64,000 nucleotides of DNA, taken from NCBI GenBank assembly GCA_033439255.1, contig CM065886.1, positions 2,480,001 through 2,544,000 of the forward strand, given 5' to 3'. Source of the DNA: Hericium rajendrae (taxonomy: Eukaryota > Basidiomycota > Agaricomycetes > Russulales > Hericiaceae). This document shows positions 1 through 11,752 of this stretch, in pieces. The notes under the pieces are model-generated. The model made no database searches and was not told the origin of the DNA. It saw only the letters and a list, made by a program, of their open reading frames with translations. Position numbers and translations under genes: made by a program. Within the stretch, counting starts at the first letter, position 1, and every line of letters starts with the position of its first letter.

Positions 1-17
1 TCTAATCCACTTGACAG

Positions 18-1029
18 GTCGTTCATCGGGTACTCGAATGTCAATTACGCCCTCTCGGAGGTCCGCAACCCCGTGCGGACGTTGAAGATCGCTGGTCCGC
101 TTGCCATGGCCTCAGTCACGATCGTCTACATTCTCGTGAACGTGGCGTACTTTGCTGCTGTGCCCAAGGCAGACATTCTGTCTTCGGGAAGGACCGTCGC
201 GTAAGTCTGCCCGCTTACAATGCTTACCATTTCGTATACTGAACAACCTGTGCAGAGCGCTTTACTTCAGGAACATGTTTGGTGCGACTGGAGAGAAAGC
301 GCTCAGTGTCTTCGTCGCGCTCAGTGCGCTCGGCAACGTCATGGCTGTCTTGTTCTCCCAGGGCCGGAGTGAGTATCATCTAGCTTGGCCTACACGAGAA
401 CACTGATCTCATTTTCATTGCAGTCAACCAGGAACTTGGGCGCATCGGTGTCCTGCCCTTCTCTAGCTTCTGGGCGTCCAATAAGCCCTTCGGTGCACCT
501 CTCGCAGGTCTGTTCCTCCAGTGGGCGATGTGTATCATCGTCATCTGCGCGCCCCCTCCCGGCGACGCCTTCAACTTCATCCTCAACTGTCAGTTGCTCT
601 CGTCCTTGCCCTTCTGCCCTACTAATCCTTCAAACCACAGTGGTCTCGTACCCCCTCGCGGTCGTCAATGCCTTCATCTCCCTCGGCCTTCTCTTCCTCT
701 ATACGCCGCTCTCCCGCCGCGTCGGCTTCCACTGGGCCCCGCCCTTCAGCGCGTCCTGGCCCGTTGTGCTATTCTTCTTTCTCTCGAACGTCTTCCTCGC
801 CATCGCGCCGCTCGTCCCGCCCGCCCCCGGCCAGAGCCCATATGTCAGCCTGCCGTACTGGCTGCATGTCGTCGTCGCGATCGGCGTGTTCGCCGTCGGT
901 TGCGTGTACTGGGTCTTCTGGGCGCGCGTGCTGCCGCGGCTCGGCGGGTATCGCCTCGAGCGGCACCTCGAGCTGCAGGACGATGGCATATCGCGGGCTG
1001 TGTTTACGAGGGTGCCGAAGGGCGAGTGA
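18..1029 (+). CDS. Methionine-permease-like amino acid transporter (3' part)
   Basis: Partial at the window edge. Exons are 18-200, 256-368, 424-588 and 641-1029; the first follows a ttgacag acceptor, and all introns are GT-AG and in phase. The protein begins SFIGYSNVNYALSEVRNP, the conserved stretch around TM6 of fungal LAT/APC high-affinity methionine permeases (MUP1 type). Hydrophobic helices follow (SLGLLFLYTPL, VVLFFFLSNVFLAIAP, HVVVAIGVFAVGCVYWVFW), then a short hydrophilic tail ending RVPKGE. It is expected to be a plasma-membrane amino acid/proton symporter. The N-terminal half lies outside the window. It belongs to a different APC subfamily from the five permeases that start at 5333. 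Substrate specificity is inferred from family only. Confidence 0.85.
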
Positions 1030-2588
1030 ATGGGTGCCAGTGGAAAACGGGACGTGGAGCCCGACGGACTATGAAATACAGTATGGAGATTTTGGGTACC
1101 CTCGCGAAGGATACATTCACGCTTCGTCACGACTAAAACACTGTACTTATATTCAACAGTAATTCAGATCGGTGTCCAGCATGTCGATGGTTAACGTTGT
1201 GGGGATGCGCGCTTGTCGAGTCTATCAAGGTCAACTGCCAATATCGATCGAGGAAAGAAGGGGTCTTAACAGAAACGGTATACATATGTGAAGCAGATAT
1301 GAAATAATGTCGTGATCACGGCCTCGATGAGCATGCATGGCGCCTCCAATGGAAGGCGCAGGCGTGTTGTATGGTTTGATTTGCAGACCATGCTAAAAAG
1401 CTCCATGATCTCAAGGCACCTGCTCCGCCAGGCTAACTTAGATCTACTTGGATCCACACAACTTATCTTCCTAGAAGAATTATGACGGCCTGTTTGTCGA
1501 AACGAGCAAGCAATATGAGCGGGTAGTCCGACTCCAAGTCGTCAGGAACATCTTATTCGACATGCACGTGCCCGCGACGCGTCGCCGCACGCGTCAAGAC
1601 AGAGACGAGGACAGTTAACTGTCAAAACTGTGATTCGGAGATCGAAAGCTGTCTTGCCTTTGACCATCACCCAACCATCACCATCTTTGTCCAGGTCGGC
1701 CTCCATAGTTCGTCCTTCTCTCGAGCCCGCCTCAAGCAAGTGGTACATGAAGCTTTTCAGCTCACTGCAGGGTCAGTAGGGTGCAATATTGCCATTTCTG
1801 TTTAGCGCAGAGGGTACTTCCAACAGGAGCTACAGAAATTGGCCTTCTGATGTAGCAACTTCGAATTTGTAGAGCAGATGCGCAGCATACGATGGGCACA
1901 CCCTGCCCCGGCCGTCTGTACGCCGAAAACGATGCCCTCCAGTATCGTCGAGATTCGATTGGCTGTATGCGCGCGCATGGCCGTTTTTGGGTCTTCATGG
2001 TACCGTCTGGGCAGCAAGTCGTTAGCGAGACTGGGCCTGGTCGGGGTAAGTAAGCATCGCGGCTAGAGCTGGATCAGGGTGTTGAATTGTCGAATCGCTG
2101 TATCCACCCAGCATCAACCTTGACTGGAGGATCTACGCAGGCCTACAAGGTGAAATACCACCATATGGCCGTCACACAAACACAATATCCGACGCGGAAG
2201 GAGCACATCGGTGCCTCCGGGAAATTCCCAGGAGCCAACGGTAGGCCGGCCACGGCGGGTACTTGCCGGCGGATCCACTTTGTCGGAGATCGGGCAGCGA
2301 TCTCTGGGTCTTCCTTCGAGATCGCTATGACCGACGCCCGGCGACGAGGTCAGGCGGGGCGCCCCCGATAATGATTATGTAGCGCAATGCTTCTGGTGAG
2401 CCATATGTCCCCATTTCTTCCATCTCTCTTCGCCTCACTCATTTTCCCTCCATTGCATCTATCCAGTGACGTGCTATACACGGCATTACGGCACGCATCA
2501 AACGAAGATTCTGTGCGACACTGGGGCAGCAGCTAACGCCTTAGCTGAGCCTGCGCTGGGGACAGCACCCGGCGATATTTGGAGATAG
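1030..2588. other. Intergenic region
   Basis: No gene is supported here. The first 150 nt are probably the 3' UTR of the permease; the last few hundred are the promoter of the DUF6533 gene. A short open stretch at 2508-2525 reads ILCDTGA, like an aspartic-protease active site, but it stops a few codons later and has no supporting frame on either side. Confidence 0.5.
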
Positions 2589-4344
2589 ATGGTTGATGTC
2601 ACGGCGTGGAACCATGCGCGGTGGGAACGGTACTGTCAATGTACGTCGTTCTTCGCAATCCGTGCTTCTCGAGCTCACACCTTCACTCATGGTCTTGAAA
2701 AGTGGCTGGCGCGACACTGATCAGCTGGGAGTATTGTGAGTGCAGGCTTATCGCGCAGGTATCGCGCAGGCGCACGATCCCAGCTAAACTGCATTTTTGG
2801 CTTTAGTTCTTCAAATTGGGAATGAGGTGTGGTTTCAATGTCTGTGATATGGTTGGACGAGATTGATCGCATGTTGCGATCTCAGGTGGAGCTCTTCTGG
2901 GTGAGCGGCGTGTCTCCTCAAATATGTTTTAATCGCTGACAAGGGCGCAGAAAAAGCGATGGTCGTGGGGTAAAGCAGTATTTTTATGGGTAGGCAGATG
3001 TCGGATATCTCACCAATGCTCGCGTCTGAACGATCAATGGTCCTGCTATGTAGAGTCGATATTACAGCCTTTGCTTCAATATGTGAGTTATGATTAACCT
3101 CCTCCGTTACTTGCGCTCATGCATTGCTATCCTGTTATCAGTAGCAATGCTGGTAGTACGTGAAGTTGTCTGCTCAGTTTGAGGTACTTCCGCTTACAAT
3201 CCTTGCAGTATTTCTAAATGACTCGGCAACGCAAACAGTAAGGCTCCATGTCTTTTTGAACTCAATCGCTCTTACATCTTTTCTTGCAGTTGTAAGTTGA
3301 TACTCTTCGCATCCCTTGCTTATTGGGTCCTTCACATTTCCATTGCAGTTGTATGTTTTTGGAGAATCTTCGCAGGAGTTGTCCGTCTTAACTTGTTATG
3401 GCAGGCAACCGATTTTTTCGCTGGCAAAACATCGGCGCGTGTCTTCAAGTAATCACGACCCACAGTGAGTCCGAGCACGCCTGTTGTTGAGCAGAGTTTA
3501 CAAGCGATTCGAAGTAATACTGGAATTACGTCTATACGCAATGTACAACAACAACCGACCTGTGGTCGCGCTGCTCATCTTCCTCGCAGTCGCGGAAGGC
3601 GTTGTGATGGGCTGCCTTTTCGGCATCCCGCGGCCGCTCATCGGTGTGTTCTCCGACGACCTCCTGCGATCATCTTCTAAAGTCGAACAGGTACGAATAA
3701 CCCTGCGCCAGGCGTATTTATTTGCGCGGACGGCGACCAGCCAGGGCACCCCTGGGTCGCCTTCTACTTCACATCCACGCTCGCTATCGAGACTATCCTT
3801 TTATTGCTCTCTTTGTGGAAGGCTTGGCACGCCCACAAGACTGGCCTCGGTGGAGGCCTAATGAAGGTGCTTACCCGGGACTCGGTGTATTATTTTGCGA
3901 TGTGAGTTTCCCCTCTTGGCTCACACTGTGCCTTCACTAATAGATCTGCCACGCAGCATCTTCTGGATCTATCTCGCAAACCAAGTCATCTGGATTGTCA
4001 ACGATGTACGCTCCCTGCCCGGCCCTCGTCTAGCCAAACTAACTTAGTACTGTGTGCAGATCACGCTCAACGAGCTTGCGACCGGCTTCGGCTTCTCCAT
4101 TTCCTCCATCCTCGCGAACCGGCTCATGATCTCCGTCCGCTCGACGTATTACCTTCAGGAGCATCTCCCATCCGAGCTGCGCTCCATCCCCATCGGGCAG
4201 AGCATCACGAACCGCCCGCCATCTACGATGGGCATCGTCGCGGAGCCCGAGGGCGAGTACGACGACTACGCCGGCCCGAGCCACGCGCCCCGCGGCGGCG
4301 AAGAGTTCGAGCTCGCGACGTTCAACGACTCGCGCGGATTCTGA
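2589..4344 (+). CDS. DUF6533 multi-pass membrane protein, microexon-rich
   Basis: An uncharacterised basidiomycete family of membrane proteins with about seven helices. I place 15 exons: 2589-2640, 2703-2735, 2807-2826, 2886-2900, 2951-2989, 3054-3082, 3142-3155, 3209-3237, 3290-3291, 3349-3350, 3405-3464, 3515-3690, 3741-3901, 3957-4005, 4060-4344. The sum is 966 nt, or 321 codons. An in-frame TAG directly precedes the ATG. Joining gives the DUF6533 core: LAGATLISWEYFLQIGNEVE, then LFWKKRWSWGK and LWSRYYSLCFN, then CNRFFRWQNIGACLQV and ILELRLYAMYNNNR. The C-terminal tail, from about residue 260, is acidic and hydrophilic. Exons 9 and 10 are just TT each; they are the only combination of canonical sites I found that keeps the frame between exons 8 and 11. 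The family is certain enough; the two 2-nt exons need transcript evidence. Function unknown. Confidence 0.78.
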
Positions 4345-5332
4345 GGCGCGCGGTGGCGTGCCGAGATCAATGTCACACCGTGGCCTGGCGACGCGCCCAT
4401 CCACGATCTGGATTTCCGACCATGTGATACATGTACTGTAGCTGTATATACCCGTCGCGCACCCTATCGCTTTGCATATGTTTTTGGAATATCTTAGGCT
4501 GTTAGGACATAATGCGTTTCGGGATCATCATCGTTTTCAGCTAACTGTCCTCCCAGCATACGTCTACGGCCAAGTGTCCATAGCTCGCGCTGGATGAGGG
4601 TTGTGGTTTGTGGGTGAGGATGGGACACTCGCTTCGGTTTAGGCGTATTGGGGCCGAATATTCCCGACTTCCTCTCCCATGGGCCAACGCTAAAGAAGCA
4701 CGCTGATGTCGCGTGTACCTCTCTATCCCCTTCCATTCCCCGTCCATCAGGGATAATCGTCGATCTCCACAAGCTGCCTGCATATGGTTGGACGAGCCCA
4801 AGCCGCAACAAGCCGCGCTAGTAGTAGCAAGCATCTGGATTTTTCGCATGTAGAGTTCTGAGTTTGGGGCCGGTGAGTGGATGGTTACTTGAGTCTGCCT
4901 GACACGTTGACGGAGGCAATCTGAAAGCTGGCGGAACCAGGGCCCGAGGCGTCGGCTAGGCCATGCGAGCAGACCTGGTTGCCCTCAGGCACTCAAGCTG
5001 ATGTGCCTTCGCCTATGTATGTCGCTGCTACAAATTGTTCGGACATTTTTCAACAACTTGGATTCTCCCGGGCGCAGAACACAGAGGCACGCGCCCTGAA
5101 TACCGTCATACCACGCGAGCCCTTCCTTCTTGCGCTGCCTGGGTGCGCCGTCCCCAGGCATGATCATACGCCGATTGCGAAGAACGCGCGATGGAGCTGA
5201 ATCATCTGATGCCCGGCCGCCATAGGCCCGAGCGCAAACCATACATCCGGAATACCGAAAGTATCATATCTGGATCCAGCGGTTCATGGAACGAGTGCTT
5301 CCTGCCCAGCTTCTCCCGCACCGACAGACACG
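4345..5332. other. Intergenic region
   Basis: Holds the 3' UTR of the DUF6533 gene and the promoter of the first array permease. Minus-strand open frames at 4494-4849 have no recognisable domain or intron structure, so I do not call a gene. Confidence 0.5.
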
Positions 5333-7385
5333 ATGAGCAGCGCGGATGAGGCCGTCCTTGCGAGCCTGGGTTACAAGCAGGAGCTCAAGCGCGCGTTCAC
5401 GCCATGGGAGCTATTCGGTATCGGGTTCAGCATCATCGGACTGTTCCCGTCCATTGCGTGCGTCCATTTAATCGCGCGGATACTTATGAGCATTCGGTGC
5501 TGTGTTGCTTTTGTCGGGGTGCTAATTTGTGGATGTGGTGTATGGCAGCTCGGTGCTCGTTTATGCCATCCCGAACGGAGGCGCGTCGGCGATGATCTGG
5601 GGGGTACGTCTCGCTATCTGACTGAGCACATGCGCAGGTTCTGAAATGTGTTGCTCGCGAACCAGTGGACCGTCTGCGTCATCTTTCTGGCGTTCATCGC
5701 CCTCGCACTGGCTGAGCTCGGATCGGCAGCGCCGACCTCTGGCGGGCTGTATTACTGGACGCACTCGTTCTCCTCGCCGCGGTACAAGAATATCCTTTCG
5801 TGGGTCGTTGGCTGTACGTCTTCTCGTGGGCTACGATTGTTCGTGTGGTTGCTGAGCCACGCATGTAGATTCGAACACGATCGGCAATATCGCGGGGGTC
5901 GCGTCGGTGGACTGGGGCTTTGCAGTCCAGCTTATGGCCGCGGCCAGCATCGGCTCTGGCATGACCTTCGTACCAACTACCGGACAGACATAGTACGCGC
6001 CCACAGTCTTCCATTTCCCCTCTGGTCCACTGATGGAATGGGCTCGCGTAGCGCGGTTTACGCCCTTGTACTTATCATTCATGCCACGGTCTGCAGTGTT
6101 GCAGTCAAATACATCGCCCGCCTGCAGGTCATCTACGCCATCTTAAACGTCCTGTGCGTGTCTAGGTTCATGTTCGATGTGTACCGTCCGTGCTGATGGC
6201 AGCGAGGAAGTTTATGCCTTGGTATCATCATCGGCCTCCCGGCTGCTACGCCTTCCGAATTTCGTAATACTGCAAAGTATGCCTTTGGTGATTTCGAAAA
6301 CTGTCAGTCACCCTGCTTAATTATGATGCGGTTGGCCAGGAGTGCTGACTGATGGATGTATAGTCTATGGCTGGCCGAATGGCTTCGCCTTCATCCTCAG
6401 CTTTCTCGCGCCGCTGTGGACCGTCGGCGGCTTCGACGCCAGCGTGCATATTAGTGAAGAAGCGACCAACGCGAGCATCGCTGTCCCTTGGGCATTGCTC
6501 AGTGCCGTGTTCATCGCGAGTGTCCTTGGTTGGGCGATTAATGTCGCCATCGCGTTCAACATGGGCACGGACTTGGATGCAATTCTGTCCAGCCCGACGG
6601 GCCAGCCAATGGCTGCTGTGAGTTTTCATCATATTCTGAAAGGAGAATATGTCACTGATTGATTGAGGATCGGTAGATTTTGTTCAATAGCTTTGGCCAG
6701 CGCGGAACCCTGGCGGTATGGGCTATCGTTGTTGCTGTCCAGTCCGTGTTGCCATTTATCTGCTTTCACCTCTCGTGCTGATGATCACCACAGATTCATG
6801 ATGGGCATGGGAATTGTAACAGTCTGCTCCCGCCAAATCTTTGCGTTCGCGCGCGACGGCGGCCTGCCCTTCTCCCACTACCTCCGGCGCGTCAACAAAC
6901 ACACCGCGACGCCGATCTATGCAGTCTGGTTTACTGCGTTCATCTCGCTCCTGCTCGGCCTGCTCGCGTTCGCGGGCGCGCAGGCGATCGGCGCGATCTT
7001 CTCGCTCGTCGTCGCGGGTCAGTACGTCGCATACGCGATCCCGATCTCCGCGCGCTTCCTTGGGAAGAACGACTTCCGCCGGGGCCCGTTCCACCTCGGC
7101 GTGTTTAGCGGTCCCGTTGCACTCGTCGCTGTCACGTGGATGGCGTTTATGCTCGTCGTGTTCTTCTTCCCTACGACGGTGGATCCGACGGCGAGCACGA
7201 TGAACTATACCGTGGTGGTGTGGGGCGGCGTCATCGTGTTGTCGCTCGCGTACTACTTCTTCCCGGTGTATGGCGGGCGGTACTGGTTTAAGGGCCCTGT
7301 GCGGACACTTGAGGAGAGCGAGGGTTCGGTGGGTGGCAGCAGGCAAAGCACGTTGGAGGATGAGAAAAAGCAGGCTGAGGATTGA
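5333..7385 (+). CDS. APC-superfamily amino acid/choline-type permease, array copy 1
   Basis: Nine exons: 5333-5457, 5549-5603, 5666-5813, 5869-5992, 6052-6153, 6211-6302, 6364-6617, 6677-6741, 6794-7385, giving 518 aa. The N-terminus (LASLGYKQELKRAFTPWELF) leads into about 12 hydrophobic helices. Hallmarks of the fungal ACT/GABA-permease group are present: IPNGGASAMIWG, ELGSAAPTSGGLYYWTH, VPTTGQT, HISEEATNASIAVP and SRQIFAFARDGGLPF. It probably imports an amino acid, GABA, choline or polyamine by cation symport; the substrate cannot be read from sequence. Compared with the next four copies, exon 7 (254 nt) equals their exons 7+8+9 (63+108+83), and exon 9 equals their exons 11+12+13 fused. Copy 1 therefore lacks four introns, and it is the most GC-rich of the five. 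Confidence 0.92.
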
Positions 7386-8693
7386 GTAGTTGATGTGTAG
7401 GAGATGAAGGGACGGTAGACATTGTATACTAGTGACGACAACAGACGTGTTTATGGTAAGTCCTCTTGGACGAGCTGCCTTAGAACCTAACGAGCTTCTG
7501 ACAGTATTGGCATTCAGGATTACTGTAGTGAATTGTGCAATCTTGTTGTCGCCTAGCTCATGACCTGCTACGAATATTACATTTCATATTTTCTTCGCGA
7601 TTGGAGTCTCACCTCAAGAGACCATCAGTACTCTTCTATCTTTCCTGCGTGACAGAGTAGTAAGGAGTCCTCCTGTAAGTCCAAGTCTGCTCGAAATGAT
7701 CACGGTCTCCACTTCACTCAATGGCATCGCGTCGAAACAAAAAACCAAAGCTTGGCATGCCCGGTGACATACTCCTCAGCCCATGATCTCAGCTCCACTC
7801 TCGACAATCAAACAAGGCGAAGGGCGGTGGAGTTGTGGACACGGGAACAACTGCACTGGGATCATCCTGCTGAACTTGAACTTGGAAGGTACGATGCGAT
7901 AAGATAAGATTCAGATCTATGATCTCTTCGCCACTGCGACGCCACGCAATCCCAATGTACTTATGTACAACCTTCAGTCACTCCCCGCCATGTATGCACC
8001 ATCTTCAGTCTTGTCAGTCAGTTTAAACGTCTTAGGATGAGGTCGACTCGACACGGCTTTGATCTTGACCTTACAAGCTAAAAGCTTCGCATGCGGCGGT
8101 CGTCCTGTTGATCTTACGATCGCATGAGCCTGCCTCAGCTGGAGATCTTTCGACATAATTATCAGTATCAAAGCTTCAAAGTGAGTACTTCTCTCATATG
8201 CCTTCTTTCGAAGCGTCTAATTGTCGCAAGCTGCAAAGAATGAGCTAGTTGAAGATTCTCTTTGAGTTCACATGATCGAGATTTCAGGCCGCCGATAACA
8301 CCACCAAGTTATCGCGTTTCTTTTGATACGCTATCTTGAGAACTCCAGGGAGCCATGCGATACCTGCTCACTCTAGCCTCCGAGAGACCATGGGAGAATG
8401 TAATAGCGCTAGGCTTTTGAGATCTACAGGCAATGCACGCTTCCGTGTCGTCAATTCTTCATGATATCCCTTTTTATCTCGGACATCGAATCTGCGGTTA
8501 TGGAATTGATACTCTTCGCAGGCTGTTCAAACAAGAGCCGATCGTCGTATCTGCCTTCTTATCTTCCAGGGCGTGGAATGGTGAGTGATAGATGCGGTCA
8601 TCTGCCTCTGTATCCGCTCTCGAAGCAGCATAATAGAGTTTAACTCGGATACCGTTTGCGTACCCCACCTCTTCCGCGCAGACCTCCGTGAAG
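7386..8693. other. Intergenic region with duplicated promoter flank
   Basis: No gene seen. From about 8020 onward the sequence resembles 22900-23592, the flank of permease copy 4. Shared blocks include gaccttacaag, gatcttacgatc, tccagggagcca and the run just before the ATG. About 570-670 bp of upstream DNA was therefore copied together with the gene. Confidence 0.6.
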
Positions 8694-10958
8694 ATGCTCA
8701 CCTCCGATGAAAAGCTTCTAGCGAGCCTTGGATACAAGCAAGAGCTTCGGCGAGTCTTTACGCCTTGGGAGCTGATAACGTTCGGATTCAGTTTCATTGG
8801 TGTCGCCCCATCCTTATCGTATGTCCTCCCGTCCTCCCCTCTAAGTCCCTCAGTCGCAGTCTGATTCGCTGTTTAGATCAATTCTAATTTATTCACTTCC
8901 GAATGGTGGTCCATGTGCGATGATTTGGGGTGTACGATTTCACAACAGCCAAAATCATAACTTGCTGACGGACTCGGACCTAGTGGGCTGCCTGCACAAC
9001 AATCTTGTTAATATGTGCACTAGCCATGGGGGAACTCGGTTCAGCAGCTCCAACGTCTGGCGGACTGTACTACTGGACACATTCGTTTTCGTCTCCTCGA
9101 TATAAGAACGTCGCTTCGTGGATGGTTGGCTGTCCGTCACTTCCGACTTTCTTCTCGATCGGCTTGCTGAATAATTTTTGAAGACTGCAACACGATGGGC
9201 TACATAACCGGAACTGCTTCGGTGAGCTGGGGTCTGGCAGTGCAGGTCATGGCGGCCGTCAGCATAAGCACCGACTCAGCATTCGTGCCCACGACAGGCC
9301 AAACATAGTGCGTCTTTATCGCTTCATGAGATTGATGAACGCGGACTAATCTAACAGCATCTATAGTGGTGTTTTCGTTGCTTCTTTGGTGCTTCAAGGA
9401 GTCCTGTGCAGCTCTGCTGCGAAATACGTTGCAAGGATTCAAAATCTATTTACCCTCATCAACGTCCTGTATGTCCGTTCTCTCGTATGATTCATCTGTT
9501 TCTCATACAGAGCAATACAGACTTTGCATTACAATTATCGTCGGACTTCCTATTGCAACTCCACATGAATTCAGAAACAGCGCCCGGTATACTTTTGGTC
9601 ATTTTGAAAAATGTAATGTCAGTCGTGTCAGCGCTCGAATTTCTATTTGCTGACGTGACGATAGCTACCAGCTGGCCTAGCGGCTTTGCTTTCATCTTGA
9701 GCTTCATTGCTCCGATGTGGACCCTCTGTGAGTAGCTCCTCATCTTAGTCCTTTCATCTAGCTCTGCTGAGACTGATGGTTCCATCGAAGCCGGTTTGGA
9801 TGGTAGTGTTCATATCAGTGAAGAAGCGTCAAACGCAAGTATTGCCGTACCCGCAACCATCGTCGGTGTCACCCTTATTGGGGGCATATTGGGATGGGGT
9901 AAGCACCATAGCGGAAAGCTAGGCATTCAATTTCCTAACATCTTTGTGACCTACCAGCAATCAATGTTGCTTTGGCCTTCAATATGGGCACTGACCTCGC
10001 AGCACTCATTGACAGCCCTATAGGCCAACCGATGGCTACGGTGATGATGACTTATCGCTGTGATGAGGGGTTTCAAAACTGACGCCTTTCAGATCCTTAT
10101 GAATAGTTTCGGAAAGACAGGAGCCCTAGTCATATGGGTCTTCGTCATTTTAACACAGTGAGAGACATTTTGTGCGCGTTCATCTAAACTTACTAAGTGT
10201 GCCGTGTTTTCCACTAGATTCATGATCGGCGTGAATGTGGTACATACTGTATACACTCGGAATTCGCTCGCTTGCTTTAACTTCTTCCTCAGGTAATTGT
10301 AGCCTCTCGCCAGGCTTTCGCCTTCTCTCGGGATGGCGCGCTACCACTCTCTCGCTTCATTCGCCGAGTCAACGCCCACACGCACACACCTGTCGTCGCA
10401 GTGTGGTTTGTTACCATCGTTGCGATGATCGTCGGCCTGCTTGCATTCGCAGGTCCGGCTGCTGTCAATGCGATATTCTCCCTCGCTGTCGTGGGGTTCT
10501 TCCTGGCAGACTCGATCCCCGTCTCAGCAAGATTCCTCGGAAAGAATGACTTCAAGCCAGGGCCTTTCACGTTGGGAAAATTCGTCCGCATGATGATTCT
10601 ACCTCGTCCTGCTGACGTAGTGACTAATTCTATTTGGTAATAGGGACTTCCCGTTGCGGTGCTTGCCGTCTTCTGGATGTGGTTCATGATTATCATCCTC
10701 ATGTTCCCACCATCACCAAACCCGACTGCGACGACGATGAACTATATCGTCGTGGTCACGGGCAGCGTCATTTTGCTGTCCCTCGCATACTACTTCTGCC
10801 CCAAATACGGCGGCCGGTATTGGTTCAAAGGGCCGATACGTACGGTGGATGACCTAGTCGCGCCTGAGGGATCCGTAAGTATCTCCCCGAATGGCGATCC
10901 AGAAAAGGAAGCTGGTGAGAAGTACGACAGCAGCGGGGCATCTGTAGTGGTCATATGA
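8694..10958 (+). CDS. APC-superfamily permease, array copy 2
   Basis: Thirteen exons: 8694-8818, 8877-8931, 8984-9131, 9184-9307, 9367-9468, 9521-9612, 9665-9727, 9791-9898, 9958-10040, 10093-10157, 10218-10239, 10293-10583, 10644-10958, totalling 530 aa. The start MLTSDEKLLASLGYKQELRR and the motifs ELGSAAPTSGGLYYW, HISEEASNAS and SRQAFAFSRDGALPLSRF match copy 1. The C-terminal tail carries KEAGEKYDSSGAS, shared with copies 3 and 4. One exon is only 22 nt (FMIGVNV). The intron at 9132 uses the weak donor gtccgt, as copy 4 does with gtccgg. Coding exon 4 is almost identical to that of copy 4 at 24081, so these two are the closest pair although copy 3 lies between them. Substrate unknown. Confidence 0.9.
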
Positions 10959-11752
10959 TTGTGGGTTCTACATGCTGCGTGTTCATACGGGCTCGATGTT
11001 GACGATTCTCACAGCATAGACGCGTATGCGAGTTCAAGCAACATATATCTACGATGCATATATCATTCCGCTCGGAACATACTCAGTCACCATCGTGACT
11101 CTGACTGCCACGACCGCTTCAACAAACCGCTTCACAGTATCCCCAGCTGTCAGCTTCAACTGGCGAGCCATTGAATGACGAGGTTACTGAAAGTTAGCAT
11201 ATTGGTGCAGCGATTTCAGCCTCAACGCTGATACCAATTCGAGATATCATTGGCATCGAAGCTCAAGTCTGGAAGGTGAATACTTTGGTCATATGGCCTC
11301 TTTCGAAGCATCTTATCGTTTAAAACCACTTATAATGAATGCCCTAACAGGTGAGGCATACGATATCCATCTGAGGGATCACGGAGAGTGCGATAGTGCT
11401 AGGCTTCTGGCGCCTGCAGGTCATGCACGCTTCCATGTCATCAGCTCGCGGTGCGTTTTTTTTTTGGGTTATTGAGTCCGCAAACATGGAAACGACGCCC
11501 CAAGAGTAAAATGTATATGTCAAAGGCGAGTCTCCTTGGAACAGTCTTCGCTAGCGCGCTCCGAACATGGTCGGAGCCCCTTTGTATCCGCTATCCTATC
11601 TCACGCGACGTGAAGGTCGTCGGCGTAATAGCTGTATACCGGTATTTGCTTCTGCAAGCGTTCTTGAAGAGACCTAAGAGGCCCTCTTTCCCTTTATACC
11701 CCGTTCACGAGCCCCACTCCTTCGACGCAGACAAGTCGTCAACTTCTCGACG
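10959..11752. other. Intergenic region, promoter of permease copy 3
   Basis: No gene seen. The segment from about 11280 keeps blocks found upstream of copies 2 and 4 (atatggcctctttcgaagca, aggtaatgcacgcttccat-like), so it is a more diverged copy of the same promoter flank. Confidence 0.5.

Noticed and set aside
2508-2525. ILCDTGA, like a retroviral-type aspartic protease motif
   Set aside because: The frame stops soon after, just before the DUF6533 ATG, and there are no neighbouring gag-pol features.
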